Assembly (NCBI RefSeq): GCF_024166365.1
Contig: NC_064820.1
Location: 87,496,001 to 87,560,000 of the forward strand
Direction of reading: 5' to 3'
DNA: 64,000 bases
DNA from: Elephas maximus indicus
Taxonomy: Eukaryota; Chordata; Mammalia; Proboscidea; Elephantidae
A program made the position numbers and the translations under genes. Under the pieces are notes generated by a model. The model was given only the letters and a program-made list of their open reading frames with translations. It was not told the origin of the DNA and searched no databases. Within the stretch, counting starts at the first letter, position 1. Each line of letters starts with the position of its first letter. Shown in pieces: positions 34,625 through 45,463 of this stretch.

Positions 34625-35645
34625 GATGTCTTAGGCTGGGTTTTCTAGAGGAGCAAAACCAGTGAAGTATATTATTATGGATTGAATTGTGCCCCCCCAG
34701 CCCAAAATGTGTGTCAACTTGGCTAGACTATGATTTCCAGTATCGTGTGATTGTCCACCATTTTTTCATCTGATGTGATTTTCTTGTGTGTTGTAAATCC
34801 TATCTCTATGATGTTAATGAGGCAGGACTCAATCTATAAGATTAGGTTGTATTTTGAGTCAATCTCTTTTGAGATATAAAAGAGAGAAGCGAGCAGAGAG
34901 ACAGGGGGACCTCATGATTCCAAAAAAGAGAAGAACCAGGAAGGGGGCCTGTCCTTTGGACCCAGGGTCCCTGTGCTAAGGAACTCCTAGACCAAGGGAA
35001 GAGTGATGACAAGGACCTTCCCCCAGAGCAGAGGAAGCCTTGCTCTGGAGCTGGTGCTCTGAATTCAAACTTCTAGCCTCCTAGACTGTGAGAGAATAAA
35101 TTTCTCTTTGTCAAAGGCATCCATTTGTGATATTTATGTTATAGAAGCACTAGATAATTAAGATATGGATACATATAAATGTATATACAGAGAGATTTAT
35201 TTCAAGAAAATGGCTCACACAGTTGTGGAGGCTGTAAGGTCCCAAATCCATGGCTTATGTGTTAGGCTGGAGGCTTCTTCTGACCCACGTGGTTGCAGGG
35301 GCTTATGAGCCCAAGATCAGCAGGTCAGATGGTAGGCTGCTTGCTCACGGTGCTGTGGGAGCTGGCAAATCCCAAAATCTGCGGATAAGATGGCAGGCTG
35401 CTGGCTCACATCCCAAGAACCAGAGGCCAGAGGATGGCGAGTCGAATGCAATATTGAGAGAGGAAGAGCATTGTCAGAAAATCCATATATATTGGATGCA
35501 GGCCACACCGCCAAGGAAACTCTGCTTTCAACTGATTCTTTGCTCACAACAGATCACATCATGGACAGTGATTACATCATACCTGCCAGACCACTGAGAA
35601 TCATGGCCTAGCCAATTTATATATAACCTTAACCATTGTAGGTGT
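34625..35645 (-). mobile_element. LTR (family B) split by family A LTR
   Basis: The left part (34625-34670) has TTAGGCTGGGTTTTCTAGAGG. The right part (35166-35645) has CAGAGAGATTTATTTCAAG, CACATCCCAAGAACCAGAGG and CATGGCCTAGCCAATTTATA. The two parts join as one antisense LTR, as in the sister at 49.7-50.1 kb. Confidence 0.7.
34671..35165 (+). mobile_element. LTR (family A) inside family B LTR
   Basis: GGATTGAATTGTGCCCCCC, GTCAACTTGGCTAGACTATG, GAGATATAAAAGAGAG (TATA-like), GAATAAATTTCTCTTTGTC (polyA-type) and an AGATAATTAAGATA end. Confidence 0.8.
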
Positions 35646-35971
35646 TACCTTGGTTTCCTAGGGCTGCATAACAAAGGACCAAAAATTGGCAACTGAGAAC
35701 AACAGAAATTTATTTTCTCATCATTCTAGAAGCTAGAAATCTGAAATCAAGGTGTTGGGAGGGCCACACTCCCTCTGAGGTTCTAGGAAAGAATCTGTTC
35801 ATGCTTCTCTCCTAGCATCTGGTGGCTTTCAGAAAACATAGGCATTTCTTGGCTTGTAGCATCATCACTCCAGTATCTACATCTGTCATCACAAGGTACA
35901 CTTCCTTCTGTGTGTCTACGTCTCTGTCCAAATTTCCCTCTTCTTAAAAGGACACCAGTCATACTGGATTT

Positions 35972-36142
35972 AGAGAAACCTTGATGGCATAGTGGTCAAG
36001 AGCTATGGGTGCTAACCAAAAGGTCAGCAGTTCGAATCCACCAGGTGGTCCTTGGAAAATCTATAGGGCAGTTCTACTCTGTCCTATAGGGTCACTATGA
36101 GTCGAACTAGACTTTATGGCAACGGGTTTGGGTTTTTTTTTT
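35972..36142 (+). repeat. AfroSINE
   Basis: GAAACCTTGATGGCATAGTGG head, GCAGTTCGAATCCACC B box and GGCAACGGGTTTGGG end. Confidence 0.92.
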
Positions 36143-36146
36143 TAAT

Positions 36147-36309
36147 AAGCCAGCAAGCCCTGTTAGTACAGTAGTCAAGAACTTGGCTACTAACCAAAAG
36201 GCCAGCAGTTCAAATCCACCAGCTGCTCCTTGGAAACCCTATGGGACAGTTCTACTCTGTCCTATAGGGTCACTATAGGTCAGCATCAACTTGAGGGCAA
36301 TGGGTTTTA
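36147..36309 (+). repeat. AfroSINE
   Basis: AGCAAGCCCTGTTAGTACAG head, GCAGTTCAAATCCACC B box and GGCAATGGGTTTTA end. Lies in tandem with the copy before it. Confidence 0.9.
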
Positions 36310-36431
36310 TAGTCCAGTACAACCTCATCTTAACTTGGTAACATCTGCAAAGATCCTATTTCCAAGTAAGGTAAAATTCACGTGTTCTATGTGGATACGA
36401 ATTTTGGAGTGACACTATTCAACCCAGTACA

Positions 36432-36894
36432 GGTGGCCACAATAATTGTAACAGAAAAATGACAAAAATCCCACTTATCATAAAAACCTTAAAAAGATCT
36501 TAAATTTAAAGCACTCATAGATAATTCAACTTGGGAAAGCCAACTAAGTGACTGAATGAGGTGAGCCTGTGTCGGGTCATTACTCCAAAAGGCAGTTGAA
36601 TGTGGAACTGCCTTCCACAAATGATTACGCTGGTTTTAGACTAGTTGCACTGTAACCCTTTTTCTTTCACTTTGACAGTGTTTAGATATTAGACTGAGTC
36701 CTTAGTGTCTCCTAATTTCAAGAAATTAAACCACTTCATATGCACATATGAGAAAGCTTTTCTAGTTATTGTCTGGGCAAGATGAAAGGAAAGGCTGGCT
36801 TATCTAAAAGTGGTACCAAGTCTGTACAGAATGATTGATAAAGAGGTAGAGACAGGAAGCAGAAGAGACAGAATGGACCAGCAGCTGTAGAATC
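36432..36894. other. unassigned intronic DNA
   Basis: Nothing was recognised. Confidence 0.4.
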
Positions 36895-37098
36895 ATAAAC
36901 CAAGAAGTGACTCTGAAGCCAGACTGCCAGGCGTGAATTCCAGCTTTATAATACTTATTAGCTGTGTGATTCTGGGCATGTTGCTTAACCTTTTTGTGCT
37001 TCAGTTACTTTATCCATAAAATGGGGATAAAAGAGTACTTACTCATAGGTCTTGTGAGTGTTAAATGAGTTAAAGTATGTCTGGCACATTGTTGGTCT
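36895..37098 (+). repeat. MIR SINE, nearly full
   Basis: GACTCTGAAGCCAGACTGCC head, TTAGCTGTGTGATTCTGGGC, AAAATGGGGATAAAAGAG and TGTCTGGCACATTG. Confidence 0.85.
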
Positions 37099-37102
37099 TG
37101 CT

Positions 37103-40100
37103 GTTGTTGTTGTTGTTAGGTGTCTTCCAGTCGGTTCCAACTCATAGCGACCCCATGTACAACAGAATGAAACACTGCCTGGTCCTGTACCATCTTCACA
37201 ATCATTGTTATACTTAAGCCTATTGTTGCACCCGCTGTGTCAATCCATCTCTTTGAGGGTCTTCCTCTTTTTTACTGACCCTCTGCTTTACCAAGCATGA
37301 TGTCCTTCTCCAGGTACTGTTCCCTCCTGATAACATGTCCAAAGTACATGAGATGATGTCTCGTCAGCCTTGATTCTAAGGAACATTCTGACTGTACATC
37401 TTCCAAGACAGATTTGTTCACTTTTCTGGCAGTCCATTGTATATTCGATATTTTTTGCCAACACCATAATTCAAAGACGTCAGTTCTTCTTTGGCCTTCC
37501 TTATTCATTGTCCAGCTTTCACATGTATATGAGGCAATTGAAAATATCATGGCTTGAGTCAGGCTCACCTTAGTCCTCAAAGTAACATCTTTGCTTTTCA
37601 ACACTTTAAAGAGGTCTTTTGCAGCAGATTTCCACAATGCAATATGTCATTTGATTTCTCGGGCGCCACTTCCATGGGTGTTGACTATTGATCCAAGTAA
37701 AATGAAATCCTTGACAACTTCAAAGTTTTCTCCATTTATCATGATGTTGCTTATTATTCAAGTTGTGAGAATTTTTGTTTCTTTACGTTGGCTTAGTGGC
37801 TAAGTGCTACGGCTGCTAACCTAAAGGGTTGGCAGATCGAATCCGCCAGGCACTCCTTGGAAACTATATGGGGCAGTTCTACTCTGTCCTATAGGGTCAC
37901 TGTGCGTCAGAATTGACTCGACGGCACTGGGTTTGGTTTTTTTTTTTTTGGTTTATGTTGGGGTACAATCCATAATGAAGGATGTAGTCTTTGATCTTCA
38001 TCAGTTTCAGCAAGCAAGGTTGTGTCATCTGCATATTGCAGGCTGTTAATGAGTCTTCTTTCAATCCTGATGCCATCTTCTTCTCCATATAGTCCAGTTT
38101 CTGGGATTATTTGCTTGACATATAGATTAAATAAGTGTGATGAAAGGACACAACCCCAACACATACCTTTCCTGATTTGAAGCAATGCAGTGTCCCCTCA
38201 TTCTATTCAAATGACTGCCTTTTGGCCTATGTACAGGTTGCTCATGAACACAATTAAGTGTTCTGGAATTCCCATTCTTCTCAGCATTATCCATAATTTG
38301 TTATGATCCACACAGTTGAACACTTTTGCAGAGTCAATAAAACACAGGTAAGCATCTTTCTGGTATTCTCTACTTTCAGCCAAGACCCATCTGATATCAG
38401 CAAAGATATCCCTAGTTCCATATCCTCTTCTGAATCCAGCTTGAATTTCTGGCAGTTCCATGTCAATGTATGGCTGCAACCATTTTTGAATGATCTTCAG
38501 CAAAATTTTACTTTGTGTGATATTAACAATACTGTTCGATAATTTCTGCATTCTAGTGGATCAGTTTTCTTTGGAATGGTTACAAATATGAAACTCTTCC
38601 AGTCTGTTGGCCAGATAGCTGTCTTCTAAATTTCTTGGCATAGATGAGTAAGCACTTTCAGTGCTGCATCTGTTTGTTAAAACATCTCAACTGGTATTCT
38701 GTCAATTCCTGGAACTTTATTTTTCACCAATGCCTTCAGTACAGTTTGGACTTCTTTCTTCAGTATCATTAGTTCTTAATCATATACTACCTCCTGTGTA
38801 TTCCTTCCATCTTCTTTTGATGCTTCCTGCATCATTCAATGTTTTGCGCATAGAATCCTTCAATATTGCAACTGGAGGCTTGAAATTTTTCTTCAGTTCT
38901 TTCAGCTTAAGAAATGCTGAATGTGTTTTCCTGTTTGGTTTTCTAACTCCAGGCCTTTGCACAGTTCATTATAGTACTTTATCTTCTTGAGCCACCCTTT
39001 GAAATCTTCTGTTTAGCTCTTTTACTTCATTATTTCTTCTATTCACTTTAGCTACTCTACATTCAAGGGTAAATTTCAGAGCCTTTTCTGACATCCATTT
39101 TGATCTTTTCTTTCTTTCCTGTCTTTTTATTGATCTTTTGCTTTCTTCATGTATGATGTCCTTGATGTCATTCCACAACTTGCCTAGTCTTTGGTCTTTG
39201 GTGTTTAATGCATCAAATCTGTTCCTGAGATGGTCTCTAAATTCACTTAGATATACTCAAGGTTGTACTTTGGCTCTCATGGACTTGCTCTAATTTTCTT
39301 CAGCTTCAACTTGAACTTGCATATGAACAATTGATGGTCTGTTCTGCAGTCAGTGCCTGGCCTTGTTTGGACTGATGATACCGAGGTTCTCTATCATCTC
39401 TTTCCACAGATGTAGTCAATTTGATTCTCGTGTGTTCGATCTGGCGAGGTCCATGTATATATAGTCACCATCTATGTTGTTGAAAAATGGTATTTTCAAT
39501 GAATAAGCTTTTGGTCTTGCAAAATTCTGTCATCCAATCTCTGGCATCTTTTCTATCACCTAGGCCACATTTTCCAACTACTGATCCTTCTTCTTTGTTT
39601 CCAACTTTTGCATTCCAATCGCTAGTAATTATCAATGGATCCTGATTTGATCAATTTCAGACTTCAGAAGTTAGTAAAAATCTTCAATGTCTTCATCTTG
39701 GGTCTTAGTGGTTGGTGCATAAATGTGAATAAAATCATGTTAACTGATCCTCCTTGTAGATGTATTGATATTATCCTACCATTTACAATGTTGTACTTCA
39801 GGATGGATTGTGAAATGTTCCTTTTGATGATGAATGTGATGCCATTGTTACTCAATTTGTCATATCCAGCATGGTAGACCATATGATTGTTTGATTCAAA
39901 ATGGCCAAAACCAGTCCATTTCAGCTCACTAATACCTAGGATATTGATCTTTGTGTGTTTCATTTCACTTTTGATGACTTCCAAATTTCTTAGATTCATA
40001 CTTGTTACATTCCATGTTACAATTATTAAAGCATGTTTTCAGCCGTTTTGTGTCACATCATCAAATGAAGGTCCTGAAAGCTTGACTCCATCCACTTCAT

Positions 40101-40408
40101 TAAGGTTGACTCTACTTTGAGGATGCAGCTCTTCCCCAGTCATATTTTGAGTGCCTTCCAACCTGAGAGGCTCATCTTCTGGCACTGTATCAGACAATGT
40201 TCCACTGCTATTCATAAGGTTTTCACTGGCTAATTTTTTCATATGTAGACTGCCAGATCCTTCTTTCTAGTCTGTCCTAATCTGAAAGCTCTGCTGAAAC
40301 CTGTTCCACCATGGGCGACCCTACTGGTATTTGAAATTTTGGTGGCATAGCTTCTAGCATCATAGCAATGCACAAGCCACCAAGGTGTGACAAGCTGACA
40401 GATGAATG
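37103..40408 (-). mobile_element. RTE LINE, near full length (about 3.1 kb plus SINE)
   Basis: Read on the - strand: a 5' region (40408 to about 40020) starting CATCTGTCAGCTTGTC. Then the endonuclease at 39999-39664 (MNLRNLEV..., ILGISELKWTGFG). Then a linker around 39178-38969, reverse transcriptase at 38551-38207 (GFRRGYGTRD, CFIDSAKVFNCVDH) and 38185-37907 with the catalytic QYADDTTLLAE. Then the C-terminal part 37637-37272 (FELWCWQK, RREQYLEKDIMLGKAEG) and a tail of repeated AAC units at 37117-37103. Stops and frameshifts separate the pieces, so it is inactive. The endonuclease nicks target DNA and the reverse transcriptase copies RNA there in live relatives. AfroSINE 37790-37963 is inserted between the reverse transcriptase and the C-terminal part. 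Confidence 0.93.
37790..37963 (+). repeat. AfroSINE inserted in RTE
   Basis: TTAGTGGCTAAGTGCTACGG head and GACGGCACTGGGTTTGG plus poly-T. Flanked by TTTACGTTGG and TTTATGTTGG. Confidence 0.92.
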
Positions 40409-40873
40409 CTGTTGTTAGTTGATATCAAATCAGCTCTAACTCAGGGCAATCTTATGTATAACATAATAAAACGACGCCCAATCCTGGGTCTTCTTTATGA
40501 TCCTTGGTATGTTTGAGTCCATTGTGTCAATCCATCTCATTGAGGGCTCCCCTTGCTTTTGTTGACCTTCTACTTTACCAAACATGATGTCATTTTCTAG
40601 CGAGTGTTCTTTCCTGATGACGTGTCCAAAGTAAGTGAGTCAAAGTCTTGTCATCCTCACTTCTTAGGGATATCCTGGCTGTATTTTTTCTAAGACTGAC
40701 TTGTTTATTGTTTTAGCAGTTCACTGTATATTCAATATTCTTCACCAGCATCACAATTTAAGCACATCAATTCTTCTTCTGTCTTCCTTTTTCACTATCC
40801 AACTTTCATCTGCATATGAGGCAATTGAAAACTCTATGGCTTAGGTTAGATGCATCTTAGTCATCGAAGTGAC
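40409..40873 (-). mobile_element. second RTE 3' end, head-to-tail with the first
   Basis: TGCTGTTGTTAGTTGATATC tail complement, CTTATGTATAACATAATAAAAC, CTACTTTACCAAACATGATG and TATGAGGCAATTGAAAAC. It is 5'-truncated at 40873 beside an A-rich run. It starts within a few bases of the 5' end of the previous copy. Confidence 0.9.
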
Positions 40874-41412
40874 ATTAAAAAAAATAAAATAAAAAAACCT
40901 TTAATAAGTTTTAGCTTTTTTATTATCCAGATTTTACCTCATTGGGAATTATGACAGTCTCCCTCACAAGACATTTCCTGTCTAATCCCTGTCAATAGAA
41001 TCAAAGGCGGAGGTACTTAGACTTCAACTTCTTTGCGAAAGTTATACTAACTCAAAAAATTTTGAGTGTCCTTTGAATTTTAGAGCTATCACAGCAGCTG
41101 TGCTTTTAGATGAACTGGAATATTCCTGAGCATCAGAATAAAAGATTTTATTTTAGAGCCTTGAATTTCATGAGCCTGTTAATTATGATAACCATACATC
41201 CCAGATTTCCTGGATAAGTCCTTTAAATTCAAGTTTCACTGCACCCAGAAACACACCCATATTTGTCAGATCTTATATTCAAATTATTTAGGAAAGATGG
41301 TCATTTCGTCTTAAATTTGGCTAATTAGGGGTCCAAAACTCCTAGCCCAACTGGGAAGTAGATCTTAGGAGAGAAAGAATATGTCACATCAGCTCTTTCT
41401 CTCTCCCAACAG
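40874..41412. other. unassigned intronic DNA before last exon
   Basis: Apart from a pyrimidine-rich acceptor tract ending CTCTCTCCCAACAG, nothing was recognised. Confidence 0.5.
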
Positions 41413-41715
41413 ATCCAAGGCTTTTCCATCAAAGGGGAAGAGTTTTCCAAGGCCCGAGATTGCGCCTCTTCATTTTCACCAGCCATTCTGATTGGCCTGG
41501 TGATGTCCCTGATTCTGCTGCTGGTGTTAGCCTCTGCCCTGCATACGCTCATCTACCTGTGGGATCTTGACCAGCACTACGATTTCATTGCCTCTCCTGC
41601 CCACTTCCCGCAGTTGAAAGTTCGAGTTGTAGCAGAAGAGAAGGAACTGCTGAGGAGCCAGGGAGTTGAACACTATGAACTGAGAAGCCAACAGATCTGT
41701 AAAATTTATGTTTAA
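41413..41715 (+). CDS. ATP6AP1L: ATP6AP1L, last coding exon (TM helix and cytosolic tail)
   Basis: The acceptor CTCTCCCAACAG lies directly before 41413. The exon starts in phase 0, joins the exon ending at 30050 without breaking frame, and encodes 100 residues before TAA at 41713-41715. Residues 1-22 complete the luminal domain: IQGF, then a RDCASSFSP block in which the cysteine and the SP before the helix are conserved in Ac45. Residues 24-49 form one hydrophobic helix rich in Leu, Ile and Val. Residues 50-100 are a charged tail ending CKIYV, longer than the tail of ATP6AP1. Topology is type I, with the tail in the cytosol, by analogy with Ac45. The exon is intact and lies in a repeat-poor interval, consistent with purifying selection. 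The identification comes from recalled family sequence, not a search. Confidence 0.92.
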   Translation: MQGFSIKGEEFSKARDCASSFSPAILIGLVMSLILLLVLASALHTLIYLWDLDQHYDFIASPAHFPQLKVRVVAEEKELLRSQGVEHYELRSQQICKIYV

Positions 41716-42008
41716 TGGCACATGCCTCTCTCTCCTTCCCAGCATCCACAGTGGGCTCTGACTTGAGTTGTTTCTGTTGTTCTGTGTGGTTTAACTTGTG
41801 CATTGAATGTTTTCCCTAAATGACTTGATTTAACAGAAACAACAACAAAAATGCATAATGAATTGCTTTTGAAGCATCCTTTGGCTTATTTAGATTGATT
41901 GGGTCAATGGAAAAGGCATCCCAGACATCCCAGGCATCCCTCAGAAATTTAAAAAAAAAAAAAAAAGGCTGTTTCCTCAAAGCTGCTTTGAAAACAAAGG
42001 GATGTTTC
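41716..42008 (+). other. ATP6AP1L: probable ATP6AP1L 3' UTR start
   Basis: Follows the stop codon directly. No AATAAA was seen before the A-run at 41949-41966 or the SINE at 42009, so the polyadenylation site is not located. Confidence 0.4.
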
Positions 42009-42216
42009 AACTTACCAGTTGCCATCAAGTCAGCTCTGACTCACAGCAACCCCATGTGTGCCAGAGAAGAGCTGTGATCCATAGTGTTTTCCATGGCTGA
42101 TTATTCAGAAGTAGATCTCCAGGCTTTCTTCTCAGGTGCCTCTGAATGGACTCGAACCATCAACCTTTCTGTTAGTAGTTGAACGCATTAACTGTTGCAC
42201 CACCCTGGGACACCTT
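42009..42216 (-). repeat. AfroSINE, variant with RTE/Gly-SINE-like middle
   Basis: TTACCAGTTGCCATCAAGTC, CCCCATGTGTGCCAGAGAAG, middle TATTCAGAAGTAGATCTCCAGG, GGACTCGAACCATC and CACCACCCTGGGACACC. Confidence 0.88.
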
Positions 42217-44077
42217 GTTTCAAGTTAGTGGGACCAAAACAAACAAAATATGCAATATAGTAAAGAGAAAACAAACAAGTATAGAAATAATAAGCCCAAG
42301 GTTATCTGAAAGTTCAGAATTTAAAATATTATGAAATGTAGTTTCTATTTTTCAGAAATTATGTCCCAATTTTGTTTTAAAATATAGGTTTTTTTCTCTT
42401 TCATAGGAATGTTTTGGGAAGACTCCTGTCTGATATTGTAGAACACTATTTACGGATCTTCTTGCCATTCGGAGGCAGCCCAGTCCAATCTGTGAAGTCA
42501 GGGTAATAATTTTGGTGGAATTGTACCTTTCCAATCTGGCAGTGGTGCCAGCGGTTGTCTGATTTCTCTGTCTTAGACCTTCATAAGCTCCCTTAGCTGC
42601 TATTTGAAATTAACAGCTGAACTAAGTAAGAACAGTGTGCTTGCTATGCAAACACAGCTTCAAGGCAAACCCCCTAACGCTCTTTCCAGTGAGATAGTGT
42701 CCCCCAAACTCTCCCTTAATGGAAAGTTTGGAGCCACCATGGGTCTTCTCACCACCCCTCTCCGCCATGTGAATTTTCCCATACACTCCTTCTCAATTCT
42801 TGGCAGAGAATGAATATTGACTCACTCTGCACCCTCATCAGATCTTCTGTGTTAAAGAGCTCTTGAATGTAAAAAGTATGTCACATTTCCTTAACCAGAG
42901 TTCCACACATGACCTAGGCTCTACTAAAAATGCAGAAAACTTAGAACGCAGATATGAACAATGGAGATAGGTGTGGGAGGTCACGGACAGAGGAATTGGA
43001 TCTTCTGGGCTGCTGTGGTGATGGGTCTACTGTCTAGCCTTATGTCTTAGGTGCCAAACAGTGGATGGCAATGAGCAGGGTTTCTACCAGAAGTCTCATG
43101 TTGGACATTTTTTCTGGCTACATTATCCTTGACTATGAATGTAGGTTTGGTTCTAGCTCTCTTAGAATTCTGTAAGCTCCTAGTACTCTAAAGTAAGTTA
43201 CTTTCTGCTTTACTACCCGGGGTAGATTTTGTAGTCTGGAACTAAAATTCTTGATTTATGTAGATATTAACACCAGGGTGATTGCAGGGAACAGATCAGC
43301 AAGAAAATGAGAACCTAGGGTTGATAACCTGACTCCCTTTGGCTTAAAACCAGTGGGGACGTTGTTAGCACTAAGGAATGGGAAACTGATAATCCACAGC
43401 ATTCAGTTGTGAAACAGATTATCAGTGTGGCTGCCTTGAATGAAGTGCCTATTGGTAGTAGGAATGGCTGTGTAATAGACTATAGGTGTAGAAAGTATGA
43501 ACAGATAGTTTATTATTCAAACGGGGTCACTTTTGAGAAAGAGGGGGTACCATTAACAGTTACTGCAAAACAGCAGACAGGATGGTGCCAGGCAAATTGA
43601 GGTGGGTAGTCACCCCAGGTAGGGTGATGTCTTGTACGGTATGCTGGCTCTTGCTAACTGTGCTGGAGAGATTACAGAAAAAAGATTATAGCCAAGGTTT
43701 TAAATTTTCAGTTTAAGGCACAGAGACCCAGGAAGTTTCTATAACTGTCCTAAAATGATCTCTTACCTCTTTCCAAAGTGCTGACCTACTGAAGATCACA
43801 CACCAGTCTGATTCCTTAAGTTGCTGAACAGCCTTGCAAGTGAAATTCATAGCCTTGCCAGGTCCTTTATATGAACATTAAGGCATTGATTGAGAAAGAG
43901 AGAAATCTTGCGAATAGAAACAGTAACATTTGGGAAGATTTAGAAAACTTTAAGAACATTGAACCCCCAAATCCAAAAAGCTTTTCTTGATAGCCAATGC
44001 AGCCCCTGTGAAATGAAGCTATTCTGTCCTCACTTGAAGACCCTGTGAAACCTCACCTGAGATAGTTACCATACCAA
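42217..44077. other. unassigned region downstream of ATP6AP1L
   Basis: No repeat or gene was recognised over 1.8 kb, the longest repeat-free-looking stretch near the gene. It may hold 3' UTR or regulatory DNA; nothing in the sequence proves it. Confidence 0.4.
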
Positions 44078-44249
44078 ACCGGTTGCCTGTGAGTAGATGC
44101 CGGTTCATGGTGGCCCCATGTGTATCAGATTAGAACTGTACTTTGTTGGATTTTTCAGTGGCTGATTTTTCGGACATAGATTGCCAGGCCTCCAACTTTT
44201 CGGTTAGCAGCTGAGCTAGTTAACATTTTGCACCACCCAGGGACTCCTG
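44078..44249 (-). repeat. AfroSINE, variant with RTE/Gly-SINE-like middle
   Basis: CCCCATGTGTATCAGATTAG, middle TTTTTCAGTGGCTGATTTTT and GATTGCCAGGCCTCC, head complement CACCACCCAGGGACTCC. Confidence 0.88.
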
Positions 44250-44756
44250 GTTACCTTGCCAGGGTGTTCTAATTTTGCTCATTGCCTGCAGGCAATAAGA
44301 GTCACACTCCAGAAGATCCTAGGGGACCATTCGCAAATTCAAATTTGGGAGAATAAGGAATATATTTAAAAATAATTGCAAGGTTGTACAGCAAAAGACT
44401 TGAGGAAATATGTGTGAGAATGGATTCTGAGGTGCTAGACCAGGGAGTGAGGTGCATAATTTTAGATTGGGCTGAATTTTGTGATACAGGTTGTCTTAAC
44501 AGAGATTTTGGATTAGATGTGCTGGTTTGAGTAACTGAAAGTGTTTCCAATAGTTTGCTCGGTCGGTTGACTAAAACTTGGATTCAAGAGTAGGATACAC
44601 TAAATGAAGTTGAAAGGGCAAATATTCCTCGGTATAAGGTGAAGAAAGAAAAAAAACCTAATAACATAGAGAATTTGGGATGTAGGAGGGGATTTTTCAT
44701 GTGTGACCTGCTCTCCTAACCTACAATTCACCCTGTGAAGTCCCAGAGGACATTTC
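44250..44756. other. unassigned region
   Basis: Nothing was recognised. Confidence 0.4.
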
Positions 44757-45115
44757 CATTGCCATATCGTTGTTGTAACCTGCTGTTAAGTCAGCCCCCC
44801 ACTCATGGTGACCCCATGCACAACAGAAGGAAATGCTGCCTGGTTCTGCATCATTCCCATGACCCACTGTGGCTAGGATCATTGTTACCCATAGGATTTT
44901 CATTGACTAATTTTCAGAAGTTGATTGCCAGGCCTTTCTTCCTAGTTGGTCTTAGTCTGAAATCTCTGTTGAAATCTGTTCAGCATCATAACAACATGAA
45001 AGGCTCCAACGACAGGTGGATGATGACTGTGCATAAAGTATATTGGCTGAAAATCAAACCTCAGACTCCCACATGAGAGGTGTGAATTCTACCGCTGAGC
45101 CACCAGTGCCCTTCC
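44757..45115 (-). repeat. tRNA-Gly-headed chimeric SINE
   Basis: On the - strand: GGCACTGGTGGCTCAGCGGT head with GAATTCACACCTC, a body matching the RTE 5' region (45000-44890), then GGGGTCACCATGAGTGGGGG and a GTTACAACAACGA tail. Confidence 0.87.
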
Positions 45116-45292
45116 TTTTGTCACAGCATTGAGAAATACATTGGGAACATAGCATCACCATCTTTGAAAGTGTGCTAGTGGCTGCACTCTGTAGGCTGTG
45201 GATGAAAGTAGGAGATGCTACCCTTGAACTGGATCCCGTGGCCCCAGTCAGGATGATGGAATTCTGGTGTGGGAGAGGTCAAGTAGAAACAC

Positions 45293-45452
45293 CACAAAAC
45301 TCATTGCCGTTGAGACAATTCTGACTCATAGCCACCCTATAGGACAGAGTAGAACTGCCCCATAGAGTTTCCAAGGAGCGCCTGGTGGGTTTGAACTGCC
45401 AATCTTTTAATTAGCAGCCGTAGCTCTTAACCACTATGCCACCAGGGTTTCC
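45293..45452 (-). repeat. AfroSINE with TSD
   Basis: CACAAAACTCATTGCCGTTG through GCCACCAGGGTTTCC. AGTAGAAACAC is duplicated at 45282-45292 and 45453-45463. Confidence 0.95.
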
Positions 45453-45463
45453 AGTAGAAACAC

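Larger units (their letters stand above)
35646..36431 (-). mobile_element. LTR (family C, MaLR-like) with two SINEs
   Basis: TTCCTAGGGCTGCATAACAAAGG and AACAGAAATTTATTTTCTC on the left. AAGATCCTATTTCCAAGTAAGG, then ATTCAACCCAGTACA, on the right. Two AfroSINEs sit between. Confidence 0.7.
30051..41412 (+). other. ATP6AP1L: ATP6AP1L intron (11.4 kb)
   Basis: The intron runs from GTAATA to CAACAG between the two phase-0 exons. It is full of SINE, solo LTR and RTE insertions in both orientations, including a 3.3-kb antisense RTE copy. No internal exon joining the two in frame was seen. Confidence 0.85.

Noticed and set aside
35250..35597. 115-codon open frame
   Set aside because: It lies wholly in a family B LTR and recurs as diverged sequence in the copy at 49.7 kb, so it is repeat sequence.
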